IMG/VR virus record: IMGVR_UViG_3300006033_000086
Coordinates: 1-30,508 of that record
Reading direction: 5' to 3' (one strand)
DNA: 30,508 nt
DNA from: a virus
The position numbers and the translations under genes are program-made. Shown piece after piece: positions 6,276-13,500 of the stretch. Positions within the stretch are counted from its first letter, which is position 1. Each line of letters begins with the position of its first letter. The notes beneath the pieces are model-generated. The model did not search any database and was not told the DNA's origin. It saw only the letters and a list, made by a program, of their open reading frames with translations.

Positions 6276-7274
6276 ATGGCAGAGGCATTACACCAGACCG
6301 AGAGCAGCTCCATCTACGAGCGGGATTCCCGCAGCCTGGATGGACTGCGCGCTTCACTCCGGAACCTGCAGGTCTACGGCATCACGTATGCGAAGATCGC
6401 GGAAGCGACCGGCGTCAACCGCTCGACGATCAGTCAGTTTGCCAACAATAACGAACCCATGACATACGCCAATGTCGACAAGCTTCAGGCCTATGTCGCG
6501 AAGCGAGAGGCTGAGATTGTCCCGATGGCATCCGAATTGAGCAAGCAGCAGGGACAGCAGACCATCGGGCTTTGGCAGACCGAAGAGTATCAGGCCGCCA
6601 TGGGCTGGATGCACTATGTATGGGATCACCGCAAGATGGGCGTCCTCGTCGGCGCGCCCGGTACGGGCAAGACGACGATCCTCAAGCAGTTTCAGCGCGA
6701 CGTGCCCGGCGCGGTCTACATCGAGGCTCAGCCGCACATGCGCTGCAAAGACCTGTTCAACGCGATCGCGGACGGAGCGGGCATCCAGCTGGGCAAGGGA
6801 AACGCCTACGAGCGCTTCGCCTCGCTCCTCGACGGCCTACGCGGGCGCAGCGATATCATGATCCTCGTCGATGAAGCCGAGTATCTGCACAAATGGGACG
6901 CTGATAAGTTTGAATATCTGCGGAAGATTTGGGACAATACCGGAACGCCCGTGGTGCTCTGCGGCACCAACGCACTAGAATTGCTGCTGACAAGAGGCGC
7001 AGGTCGGCAGAACTTAGCCCAGCTCTATCGCCGTAAATATGAGTTGCAGCTCAAAGGCATCACTGCCAAGGCGATTATGACCCACCTGCGCCAATACAAT
7101 CTTACCACGGACGCCGCCACGATGCTATCAGAAATCGGTTCGGACACCCAGCACGGCGGTCTTGGAAACCTCGTAGAAATCCTTGAGCTCTGCCTTGAGA
7201 CGGCAGCCGGTGGCCCGATCGACGCCGACATGGTGAGATCCGCCAAAAAGTACAAGCTCATGTATACGAGGTGA
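6276..7274 (+). CDS. Mu B-like AAA+ ATPase (transposition target protein)
   Basis: A 332-residue protein, close to MuB (312). AAGGAGG sits well before ATG 6276. An N-terminal HTH (about 36-58, YAKIAEATGVNRSTISQF) resembles the MuB DNA-binding domain. Walker A is GAPGTGKTT at 126-134, Walker B IMILVDEAE at 194-202, followed by a sensor-like VLCGTN. In Mu this ATPase coats target DNA, delivers it to transposase and provides target immunity. Its place directly after the transposase gene supports the call. Confidence 0.93.
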   Translation: MAEALHQTESSSIYERDSRSLDGLRASLRNLQVYGITYAKIAEATGVNRSTISQFANNNEPMTYANVDKLQAYVAKREAEIVPMASELSKQQGQQTIGLWQTEEYQAAMGWMHYVWDHRKMGVLVGAPGTGKTTILKQFQRDVPGAVYIEAQPHMRCKDLFNAIADGAGIQLGKGNAYERFASLLDGLRGRSDIMILVDEAEYLHKWDADKFEYLRKIWDNTGTPVVLCGTNALELLLTRGAGRQNLAQLYRRKYELQLKGITAKAIMTHLRQYNLTTDAATMLSEIGSDTQHGGLGNLVEILELCLETAAGGPIDADMVRSAKKYKLMYTR

Positions 7275-7279
7275 GCGAG

Positions 7280-7582
7280 ATGGCTAAACTTGATCGAACT
7301 TGGTACGAGAAAGCTGCTGACATTATTGCCAGCAGCGCCAGCCCTGAAGAACGTCTCGCGGCACTCAACGAAATCTGGAGTGAGTACTGCTTCTTGACAA
7401 GCCGAAAGGTCGCCGGGCTGACGGTGGCATATGAGCTTCCTGTTGAATGGGTCAGGGAGATGGTGAATGACCAACTCAAGAGCGCCACCGGATACACCCT
7501 TGAGGAGATCATAGAATTTGCAAAGGAGAAAATAGCAAATGGCACGAATGAAACCCACGAAACAGCTACCGACCCTGAGTAG
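7280..7582 (+). CDS. Small hypothetical protein between B and Gam
   Basis: A 100-residue acidic, mostly helical protein. ATG 7280 is preferred over the GTG at 7271 because GAGGTG lies 6 nt upstream of it. It starts 5 nt after the B gene stop and overlaps gam by 44 nt. Small genes of unknown, non-essential function occupy this semi-essential early region in Mu. No motif recognised. Confidence 0.62.
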   Translation: MAKLDRTWYEKAADIIASSASPEERLAALNEIWSEYCFLTSRKVAGLTVAYELPVEWVREMVNDQLKSATGYTLEEIIEFAKEKIANGTNETHETATDPE

Positions 7583-8057
7583 CTGGGATGAAGTAGATCT
7601 CGCGCTCAAGGCGATCGGGTCGCTCCAGCGATCCGTTGAAGCCGCCGAGAGCATCATGCAGGAAGAGATCGATGCCGCAAAGCTCAAGGCCAAGGAGGCA
7701 GCCGATCCCGATCTTGCGAAGATCGCGGCGATCTCCAGACAGGTGCAGGACTATGCGGAGCTGCACCGCGATGATCTGGTCAGCAAGAAGACCAAGCCGC
7801 TCGTCTTCGGCGTCATCGGATGGCGCAAGAGCACGAAGGTCAAGCTGCCGAAGGACAAGACGCGGCTTGCGGACATCATCGACCTGCTCCACCGTGTCGG
7901 ATGGCACGACTGTGTCACCCAAGCGGATCCGACGATCAACAAGGAAGCGCTGCGCTTGCATGACTTCGCCGAGGTCAAGAAGCTCGGAATCGACGTTTCG
8001 ACTGAGGACGTCTTCTGGTTGGAACCGGCGCGCGACGACCTCACCAAGAAGGAGTAG
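7539..8057 (+). CDS. gam: Gam-like DNA-end-protecting protein
   Basis: A 172-residue protein of the Mu Gam family (Mu Gam is 174). Characteristic segments are a start with SWDEVDLALKAIGSLQR, a long coiled central helix pair, and GVIGWRKSTKVKLP. Gam is a Ku-like dimer that binds double-strand DNA ends and blocks host exonucleases. AAGGAG lies about 9 nt before ATG 7539. The order B, small gene, Gam, GemA matches Mu-like genomes. Confidence 0.92.
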   Translation: MARMKPTKQLPTLSSWDEVDLALKAIGSLQRSVEAAESIMQEEIDAAKLKAKEAADPDLAKIAAISRQVQDYAELHRDDLVSKKTKPLVFGVIGWRKSTKVKLPKDKTRLADIIDLLHRVGWHDCVTQADPTINKEALRLHDFAEVKKLGIDVSTEDVFWLEPARDDLTKKE

Positions 8058-8060
8058 ACC

Positions 8061-8474
8061 ATGGAAAACGCGCTCATCAACAAAGAGCAGATCAAGGCCA
8101 TTTGGGCACTCTCCCATGTTGTGGGAATGGATCGCGACGAAGTCTACGCGATGGCCCGTGTCGAGCATTTGCACGATATGACGATGGCGGGTGCGATCCA
8201 GATGATTGATCTGCTCAAGCATATGGCCGGGCAGGACAAGAACGAGGATAAACCCGTTCCGCAGGGCAAGCCGACGACCAAAGAGATGTCCATGATCAAT
8301 GCTCTGACCCATAAGCTTGGTTGGTCAGATGAACGCCTCAAGGCGTTTGTCGAGAAGCGGTTCGGGATATCGCACCCGCGCTTTCTGGATGACAAGACCG
8401 CGCGTAAGGTCATCGAAGCCCTCAAAGCTATGCTGGCCGGTGGGCGCGGAGAAAGGAGACAAGCTAGTGATTGA
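8061..8474 (+). CDS. GemA-like regulatory protein (gp16 family, DUF1018)
   Basis: A 137-residue protein resembling the Mu GemA/gp16 family. It has two similar helical modules, one near the N-terminus (IKAIWALSHVVGMDRDEVYA) and one near residues 75-110 (INALTHKLGWSDERLKAFVEK), and ends in a helical tail. In Mu, GemA affects host gene expression and DNA topology. It begins 3 nt after gam and overlaps the Mor-like gene by 8 nt, as in other Mu-like genomes. Confidence 0.82.
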   Translation: MENALINKEQIKAIWALSHVVGMDRDEVYAMARVEHLHDMTMAGAIQMIDLLKHMAGQDKNEDKPVPQGKPTTKEMSMINALTHKLGWSDERLKAFVEKRFGISHPRFLDDKTARKVIEALKAMLAGGRGERRQASD

Positions 8475-8799
8475 AATACCAAAGTGGATGATTGAAACAG
8501 TGCCGGACGAGCTGCCTGACGTATACCAGCGAATCGTCGACCTGATAGGTTACAGATCGATGTTGGCTCTGATCTCGAACTACGGTGGCGATTATATGTA
8601 TGTGCCTAAGCTCGACCAGCTCCAGCGGGTCATGCGCGATGATAAGCTTATGGCCGACTACATAAAGGGAACCACGCCTGACCAGTTGGCTCACCGTTAT
8701 AACCTGTCAGTTGTGCAGGTATACGAGATCATCAAAAAGCAAAACAAGAAGGCGGGGATCATCGGAGATCAGATTTCATTGCTGGAAACCGGAACGTAA
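8467..8799 (+). CDS. mor: Mor-family middle transcription activator
   Basis: A 110-residue protein starting at GTG 8467, within a strong GGAGAAAGGAG context. It has the Mor/C family layout: an N-terminal dimerisation part (LPDVYQRIVDLIGYRSMLAL), a central GGDYMYVPK strand, and a C-terminal HTH (TPDQLAHRYNLSVVQVYEII). In Mu, Mor activates the middle promoter. It is the last early gene, and the 107-nt gap after it holds a small dyad and a strong terminator, so it probably controls the downstream operon. Confidence 0.9.
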   Translation: MIEIPKWMIETVPDELPDVYQRIVDLIGYRSMLALISNYGGDYMYVPKLDQLQRVMRDDKLMADYIKGTTPDQLAHRYNLSVVQVYEIIKKQNKKAGIIGDQISLLETGT

Positions 8800-8814
8800 T
8801 TTAAGAACATAAAA

Positions 8815-8829
8815 TAGATACCTTGTCTA
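8815..8829. promoter_or_regulatory. Small dyad downstream of mor, possible activator site
   Basis: TAGA and TCTA flank a 7-bp spacer, in an AT-rich stretch 16 bp after the mor stop. Mor-family activators bind short interrupted dyads upstream of weak promoters. No convincing sigma-70 boxes are visible here, which would fit an activator-dependent promoter, but this is inference. Confidence 0.35.
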
Positions 8830-8853
8830 ACGGGGCATGGCGAAAACATTACA

Positions 8854-8891
8854 TAATACCGATGCGTGGAACGCATCGGTATTAGTTTTTT
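8854..8891 (+). terminator. Strong intrinsic terminator in front of the middle/late genes
   Basis: A perfect 14-bp stem (8854-8867 with 8871-8884, GGA loop) is followed by six T residues ending at 8891. The next gene has its ribosome binding site at about 8894, so any promoter serving that gene from upstream must pass this terminator. Confidence 0.9.
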
Positions 8892-8905
8892 ATAGGAGCT
8901 GCTGT

Positions 8906-9205
8906 ATGAAAACCGACTGGGTCACATGGGTAATTCAAACATTGATCGGGATAGGATTCGCAATCGTCGCCTATTTCTGGAAGAAGGATCAGGCCTCACT
9001 GCAGGCGCGACTTGAGAAAGTAGAGTGCCGGTTGGATGCGCATGACAAGCAGCTCGCAGAGATGCCGTTTGTATATGTCACCAAAGACGACTTCATCCGT
9101 GCGATTGCAAGAGTTGAAAGCACGGTAAACGAGAATCAGCGAAAAACGGAAGCCAAGCTCGACAAGATTCTCGACCACATAATGGCGCGTGAAAAGGAGA
9201 ACTGA
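8906..9205 (+). CDS. Membrane-anchored coiled-coil protein (Mu gp25/DUF2730-like)
   Basis: A 99-residue protein; ATG 8906 is chosen for its TAGGAG 7 nt upstream, the longer frame having no ribosome binding site. One transmembrane segment covers about residues 7-24 (VIQTLIGIGFAIVAYFW), followed by a charged coiled coil to the end. Mu-like phages carry a protein of this architecture (DUF2730) just before the gp26 and gp27 genes, as here. Its role is unknown. A lysis (spanin/holin) role is possible but less likely given the lysis genes at 28462-29944. Confidence 0.7.
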   Translation: MKTDWVTWVIQTLIGIGFAIVAYFWKKDQASLQARLEKVECRLDAHDKQLAEMPFVYVTKDDFIRAIARVESTVNENQRKTEAKLDKILDHIMAREKEN

Positions 9206-9206
9206 T

Positions 9207-9500
9207 ATGGGTCAGTCGATCGAAGCAATCAGAAACAAAGAGGTGCGCGGCTGCATCATGCGCGCCCTCGCCCTCTCGCAATTCAACCCACTCAGCAGCC
9301 ACACGCTGCAGATGGCATTGGTTGATAAGTGCACCGACATCATGCCTCAGGTACGCTATCTCGAGAGCAAAGGGTACATCAGCGTGCAGGACGTCAGCAA
9401 AGAGAACCTCGGCGGCATTCCATACCTGATCAATCTGACCGCAGTTGGCGTCGACCTGATCGAGGGCAGCATTGCGCCGGATCCGGGGGTCTCACTGTAA
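9207..9500 (+). CDS. Winged-helix-like protein (Mu gp26 position)
   Basis: A 97-residue protein with AAGGAGA 6 nt before ATG 9207. Helical N-terminus, then LESKGYISVQDV and ITL-type strands that look like a winged helix-turn-helix (TDIMPQVRYLESKGYI). It overlaps the DUF3486-like gene by 1 nt. Mu-like phages keep a gp25-gp26-gp27 order that fits. It probably assists DNA recognition by the terminase, but this is inferred. Confidence 0.68.
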   Translation: MGQSIEAIRNKEVRGCIMRALALSQFNPLSSHTLQMALVDKCTDIMPQVRYLESKGYISVQDVSKENLGGIPYLINLTAVGVDLIEGSIAPDPGVSL

Positions 9501-10075
9501 TGGGCAAGCAGCGGACGAAAAACCGCATAAAGTCCCGCGTGGACGAGCTGCCGCCCGAAGCCCGCGAGATGCTCAACAGCATGCTTGCAGACGTCAACTA
9601 CACCTATGTGCAGATCTCCGAAGCAATGGCTTGCAAAGGCTGGGAGATCAGCCGCCAAAGCGTTGGGCGCTACGCCCTTCGGCAAAACGCGGTAGCCAAT
9701 CGGTTGATGGACGTTCGCGAGCAGACCACTGCGCTGCTGGCGGTAGCGCGAACCAACCAGGATGTCGAGGCGACTGAGTTGGCGACGTCGATCCTGATCG
9801 ACGGTCTCACGCAGAAGATTGCGACCGCGCAGGAAGAGTTTGACGAAATGCCCCTCGAAAAGGCGGGCAAGCTGCTCGTAGCGCTTCAGCGATCGGCAGT
9901 CTATAAAGCCCGGATGCGCGCCACTCGCGCGCAGGCCTGTCATGACGTCGAAGCAAACATCCTCGCGAAGATCCGCGAACAGGTACAGGGCGATCCGGAG
10001 CTGGTAGCTCGCCTTTCCGCTATCGTGTCGGCAGCTGCCACCGAGGAGGCCAAGCGCCATGAAAACGACGAGTAA
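9500..10075 (+). CDS. Putative small terminase subunit (DUF3486, Mu gp27-like)
   Basis: A 191-residue protein typical of DUF3486: a basic start (KQRTKNRIKSRVDELPPEAR), an HTH-like portion (YVQISEAMACKGWEISRQSVGRY), then long helices and an acidic end. The family is regarded as the small terminase subunit of Mu-like phages and is normally adjacent to the large subunit. Here about 1.9 kb (NusG-like, DUF6527 and methyltransferase genes) separate it from the large terminase at 12000. It overlaps the next gene by 17 nt. Confidence 0.83.
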   Translation: MGKQRTKNRIKSRVDELPPEAREMLNSMLADVNYTYVQISEAMACKGWEISRQSVGRYALRQNAVANRLMDVREQTTALLAVARTNQDVEATELATSILIDGLTQKIATAQEEFDEMPLEKAGKLLVALQRSAVYKARMRATRAQACHDVEANILAKIREQVQGDPELVARLSAIVSAAATEEAKRHENDE

Positions 10076-10574
10076 GTGGTACGCGCTGTATGTGGCATCC
10101 GGGCAAGAGCTTGAGGTCGCTTGCGCGATCGGACGGCTGGCGTGGTGCGAGGCATCCGCTCCCCTTGTCAAATACGACTATCGCGGTGCATGGCGCATCG
10201 AACCTCTCTTCGGTGGTTACGTATTCGTCCACTGCGACCTCACCCCGACGCTTTACTACCAGCTGATCGATATCAAGGGTGTGATCCGCATCCTGGGCGT
10301 GATGCCCGGCGGGCAGCTTCCGGAGGCGATCCCTGATCAAGACATGTGGTGGATCGATACGTTGAAGGCCTACAGCCTGACATCCATGGTCATCGGTGAA
10401 TCAGAAGGCAAACGCGGCGCGAATGGCCGCGTAGAGATCACCAGCGGCTTTCTGAAAGAGATCCCGCAATACATCACCAAGATTAACGCACGGCAGCATT
10501 ACGCAGTCGTAGAGCTGCCAGTCGGCGGGACGGTGCACAAGCTCCGGTTTGGCATCAACGTCAATTCCAATTAA
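10059..10574 (+). CDS. NusG-family transcription elongation factor paralog (LoaP/RfaH-type)
   Basis: A 171-residue protein. The N-terminal NGN domain covers about 5-105: KWYALYVASGQE, then LFGGYVFVHCDL and IKGVIRILG, the conserved core of NusG proteins. About 125-168 corresponds to a KOW-type domain (VEITSGFLKEI, INARQHYAVVELPV). NusG paralogs bind the RNA polymerase clamp and promote read-through of pauses and terminators, often after recruitment by a specific DNA or RNA element. AGGAGG lies 10 nt before ATG. Its operon contains several intrinsic terminators just ahead of genes, so it is a good candidate for a phage antiterminator. The function is inferred. Confidence 0.87.
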   Translation: MKTTSKWYALYVASGQELEVACAIGRLAWCEASAPLVKYDYRGAWRIEPLFGGYVFVHCDLTPTLYYQLIDIKGVIRILGVMPGGQLPEAIPDQDMWWIDTLKAYSLTSMVIGESEGKRGANGRVEITSGFLKEIPQYITKINARQHYAVVELPVGGTVHKLRFGINVNSN

Positions 10575-10588
10575 TAATCAGTCCGGGA

Positions 10589-10666
10589 GGCGCGGCGGTT
10601 GACCATTCGCCCCGCGCCAAACGGATGATCATCAAGGTAGTAGCGCAGCCACGGCAACGACCGTGG
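10589..10666 (+). ncRNA. Tandem hairpins downstream of the NusG paralog
   Basis: Two hairpins lie in the 122-nt gap between the NusG-like and DUF6527 genes: 10589-10595 with 10612-10618 (7 bp GGCGCGG, 16-nt loop) and 10649-10654 with 10661-10666 (6 bp CCACGG, loop CAACGA). Neither has a U-run. They are candidate recruitment sites for the NusG-like protein or simply mRNA punctuation. Confidence 0.42.
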
Positions 10667-10696
10667 AGGGCGAAGCTATATACAGGAGGATAACAC

Positions 10697-11002
10697 GTGC
10701 GACGCGATGAATTTGCATACGTTGTTGACGTTGAAGATTTAGACGTGAACGTGATGAAGGAAGATACCTTGTACGCCATTCGCGAAGGATGGAGAGGCAG
10801 AAATGCCGTTGCATTCTTATGCCCCTGTGGTTGTGGAGGGTTTCATTGCATTGCTGTATATGCCTCCAATGAGAGCATTCCCGATTTCTGTGCATGGGAA
10901 ATTCAAAGAGAAGGGGACAAGATCACTCTTAGTCCTTCGCTGCTCAACGGATGCGGGGCACACTTTTTCATCCAAGAAAACAAAATCATCTGGTGCAATT
11001 AG
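10697..11002 (+). CDS. DUF6527-family protein (zinc-binding)
   Basis: A 101-residue protein starting at GTG 10697 with AGGAGG 7 nt upstream. It shows the DUF6527 signature: FLCPCGCG near residue 40, a W-E-I strand, then ITLSPSLLNGCGAHFFI and a terminal IIWC. The Cys/His residues probably hold zinc. Members occur in phages and, in some bacteria, beside ubiquitin-like conjugation (Bub-type) operons, where a protease role has been proposed. No ubiquitin-like, E1 or E2 gene is visible here, so its function in this phage is open. Confidence 0.74.
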   Translation: MRRDEFAYVVDVEDLDVNVMKEDTLYAIREGWRGRNAVAFLCPCGCGGFHCIAVYASNESIPDFCAWEIQREGDKITLSPSLLNGCGAHFFIQENKIIWCN

Positions 11003-11192
11003 AAGCACCGGAACACCGGGGCAAGCGTGCAGAACGCCTTTGGGGGGTCACACCCCGATGCCCCGACAATGCCTCCCGACTGGCGGGGGCGCGGTCTTTG
11101 GTTCTTTCCCCGCGCCCCCATTCCTTTTGTCCACTCTCGCCGGATCACGGCGTCATACATACACAGGTTACTTTTTGCAGAGAGGAGGGATA
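11003..11192. other. 190-bp GC-rich non-coding gap with hairpins
   Basis: No convincing gene start lies here. The plus strand contains short inverted repeats (CCGG/CCGG near 11010-11022; GCGT/ACGC near 11025-11037; GGGG/CCCC near 11043-11055) and then the 10-bp terminator-like stem at 11085-11119. The last 30 bp hold the ribosome binding site of the methyltransferase. A long frame starting at 10803 runs through it but has no start signal and overlaps the DUF6527 gene. Confidence 0.6.
11085..11127 (+). terminator. Terminator-like GC stem upstream of the methyltransferase
   Basis: A perfect 10-bp stem GGGGGCGCGG (11085-11094) with its complement at 11110-11119 and a 15-nt loop is followed by ATTCCTTTTG. 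The U-tract is imperfect, so termination may be partial. The methyltransferase starts 66 nt later, downstream of this element. Confidence 0.6.
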
Positions 11193-11897
11193 ATGCAACA
11201 TCTGAAAATTGACCGAATCTACAATACGGACTGCGCACGACTGATGTCAAAAATCAGCAGCCAGTCCGTCGACCTTATCCTGACAGATCCACCTTACGGG
11301 ATCTGCTACAAGTCCAAGAGCCGACGCCTCAGCCGCCAGACGGTGGCCGGAGATGAAGCTCCCTATATTTGGTGGCTCAAGGAGGCTGACCGCATCCTCA
11401 AGGATGACGGCAGCCTGCTTTGTTTTACGCGGTGGGATGTGCTTGGAGCATGGCACACCGCGATCGAGTACGCCGGGCTTCGAGTGCGTTCCTGCATCGT
11501 GTGGGACAAGGGCATACACGGCATGGGAAATACAAAGGCGGCGTTCGCGCCGCAGCACGAGCTTTGCCTCTTTGCCACCAAGCACGACTTCGAGTTCAAG
11601 AGTGGTCGACCTACGGACGTGATCCGCGTCGGCAAGCTTGCATCATCCGAGATGATCCACCCGACACAAAAGCCGGTCGAGCTGTTCGAGCAGCTCATCA
11701 ACGTGACCACGTTGCCCGGCGCACTCGTCGTGGATCCATTCGCCGGAAGCGGGACAACCGCGATGGCAGCTATCAATACCGGACGGCATTTTGTATGCTG
11801 CGAGATCGATCACACCCACTTCACAGCCTCCTGCAGGAGGGTTGCCGCCCGCCTTAAAGAGGCGCAAGCGACCGAGCCGCTGACAGGCTCGCAGTAA
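11193..11897 (+). CDS. DNA adenine/cytosine-N4 methyltransferase
   Basis: A 234-residue beta-class (D12-N6/N4) DNA methyltransferase. Catalytic motif IV is DPPY at residues 32-35, HPTQKP at 156-161, and the SAM-binding FAGSGTT at 183-189 lies near the C-terminus. ATG 11193 has AGGAGGG 5 nt upstream; the longer frame from 10803 is not real coding. There is no restriction enzyme partner, so it is an orphan. It probably modifies phage DNA against host restriction, the role Mu's Mom plays by other chemistry. It overlies repeat copy b at 11238-11253. Confidence 0.92.
   Translation: MQHLKIDRIYNTDCARLMSKISSQSVDLILTDPPYGICYKSKSRRLSRQTVAGDEAPYIWWLKEADRILKDDGSLLCFTRWDVLGAWHTAIEYAGLRVRSCIVWDKGIHGMGNTKAAFAPQHELCLFATKHDFEFKSGRPTDVIRVGKLASSEMIHPTQKPVELFEQLINVTTLPGALVVDPFAGSGTTAMAAINTGRHFVCCEIDHTHFTASCRRVAARLKEAQATEPLTGSQ
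11238..11253 (-). repeat. GACTGATGTCAAAAA repeat, copy b (inside the methyltransferase gene)
   Basis: CGACTGATGTCAAAAA sits in the early part of the methyltransferase reading frame (RLMSK). It is identical over 15-16 bases to the right-end copies read on the other strand. Because it lies in coding sequence it may be chance shared codons or a true protein-binding site. Confidence 0.5.
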
Positions 11898-11939
11898 ATC
11901 TGAGAGGCATTTACGCCCTAACCCACGTCGGAGACCCCT

Positions 11940-11973
11940 ACAACGCGAAATAACGCGTTGTCAGGCGTTATTT
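11940..11973 (+). promoter_or_regulatory. Two mutually exclusive hairpins upstream of the large terminase
   Basis: ACAACGCG (11940-11947) pairs with CGCGTTGT (11954-11961). AAATAACG (11948-11955) pairs with CGTTATTT (11966-11973). The two 8-bp perfect helices overlap and cannot form together. The second is followed by GACCCATTTTT. The arrangement resembles an antiterminator/terminator or translational switch in the 102-nt leader of the terminase gene. Confidence 0.5.
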
Positions 11974-11999
11974 GACCCATTTTTACAAGGAGGGAGCAG

Positions 12000-13490
12000 A
12001 TGAGCGCAACTATGACACCGACAACAACAAAAACGAGCGATTTCGAGGTTGGCTCACTGCTCGCTCCGGATGGCATTAAGGATGAGCGCTACCTCAAAGC
12101 TCGCGCATCGTTCTGGGAGTACTGCAAGCTGATCAACCCGAAGTTTTACAGGGATGATCGTCCGCACCTGCGCGAGCTGGCGAACGCCCTTCAGGCATTG
12201 GTCGAGCGCAAGCTGATCAATCCGAAGACAGGCAAACCATATCGTAAGTTTATGCTCAACCTGCCGCCTAGGCATGGGAAGACTTACATACTGACGCTTT
12301 TTGACCAGTGGGCCTTTGGCAGGAATCCGCTGGAACAGATCATCACCGTTAGCTACAACGAAACACTGAGCGGAAGATTCGCTCGAAACGTCCGCGACGG
12401 CATCGACGCGACGAAGGCCGATGACAAGATCACGATCTTCAAAGACATGTTTCCGAACGTGCAGATCAAGTTCGGAGATGCGGCGACACAGATGTGGGCA
12501 CTTGAGGGCAGCTTCTTCTCCTTCCTTGCTGCGGGCTTCGGTGGCACGATCACCGGTATCGGCTGCTCGATCGGCATCATTGACGATCCGATCAAGAGCG
12601 CGAAGGAAGCATATAACGACCGTGTCCTGGATGATCAATGGTCGTGGTATACAGACACGTTTTTGTCGCGTCTCGAAGAAGGCGCGCTGCAGATCGTCAA
12701 CATGACGCGTTGGTCGACCAAAGACCTTTGCGGCCACCTGCTTGATAACGAGGCAGACGATTGGTATGTGTTCCGGAGGCAGGCATACAACGAAGAGACC
12801 GGGCAAATGCTTTGCCCGGCGTTGCTGAGCCGCGAATCCTACCTCGATAAGGAGCGCAAGACAAGCGCCCCGATCATGGCAGCCAACTATCAGCAGCAGC
12901 CGGTCGACATCGAGGGCAGGCTTTACGCCTCCTTCGAGACCTACGACCACCTGCCGGATCGGTTCGACCGCATCATCAGCTACACCGACACCGCAGACGA
13001 AGGCAAGGACTTTCTCTGCAGCATTGCCGCAGGAGAGCGCGAGCTGCGCGCATATGTGCTGGATGTCGTTTACACGCAGAAGCCTATGGAGCAAACTGAG
13101 CCGATGGTTGCGCGGCAGCTCCACTTGAACGGCGTAAATTACGCCCGGATGGAGAGCAACAACGGTGGTAAAGGATTCGCCCGCGCGGTGCAGGAGCAGC
13201 TGCTCAAGCTGTTCAATGTGCGGAAGCCCTATATTGAATGGTTCCATCAGAACGAGAACAAGCGGGCGCGCATTCTGACCAACAGCAGCGCAGTCATGCA
13301 CGACTTCCTCGTACCGAAGGACTGGGAAACCAAGTGGCCGGAGTTTGCGAGGGATATGAAGAACTACCAGGCGGAGGGCAAAAACGCCCACGACGACGCA
13401 CCGGACTGCGCCACCGGTATCATGGAGACGATCCAAATCAAACGGCGTAAAAAACTCCAGACAATGAGCAAATCATTGCTGGGCCTGTGA
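12000..13490 (+). CDS. Large terminase subunit (TerL)
   Basis: A 496-residue DNA-packaging motor. ATPase domain: Walker A-like PPRHGKT at 89-95, Walker B IGIIDDP with Asp195/Asp196 at 191-197. The C-terminal RNase-H-like nuclease begins at about 325 with YTDTADEGKD (Asp330, Asp333), and its last acidic cluster is HDDAPDC near the C-terminus. Size is as expected for TerL of Mu-like and SPP1-like phages. AAGGAGGG lies 7 nt before ATG. Directly followed by the portal gene. Mu-type phages package headful from an end of integrated DNA, expected here too. Confidence 0.94.
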   Translation: MSATMTPTTTKTSDFEVGSLLAPDGIKDERYLKARASFWEYCKLINPKFYRDDRPHLRELANALQALVERKLINPKTGKPYRKFMLNLPPRHGKTYILTLFDQWAFGRNPLEQIITVSYNETLSGRFARNVRDGIDATKADDKITIFKDMFPNVQIKFGDAATQMWALEGSFFSFLAAGFGGTITGIGCSIGIIDDPIKSAKEAYNDRVLDDQWSWYTDTFLSRLEEGALQIVNMTRWSTKDLCGHLLDNEADDWYVFRRQAYNEETGQMLCPALLSRESYLDKERKTSAPIMAANYQQQPVDIEGRLYASFETYDHLPDRFDRIISYTDTADEGKDFLCSIAAGERELRAYVLDVVYTQKPMEQTEPMVARQLHLNGVNYARMESNNGGKGFARAVQEQLLKLFNVRKPYIEWFHQNENKRARILTNSSAVMHDFLVPKDWETKWPEFARDMKNYQAEGKNAHDDAPDCATGIMETIQIKRRKKLQTMSKSLLGL

Positions 13491-13500
13491 GGTGACAACT

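Noticed and set aside
10803-11192. N-terminal extension of the methyltransferase frame
   Set aside because: It overlaps the DUF6527 gene and a terminator-like stem and lacks a start signal; the known domain begins right at ATG 11193.
12054-13436. Long open frame on the minus strand (460 codons)
   Set aside because: It is fully antisense to the large terminase, has no ribosome binding site and no recognisable motif; it reflects the codon bias of the real gene.
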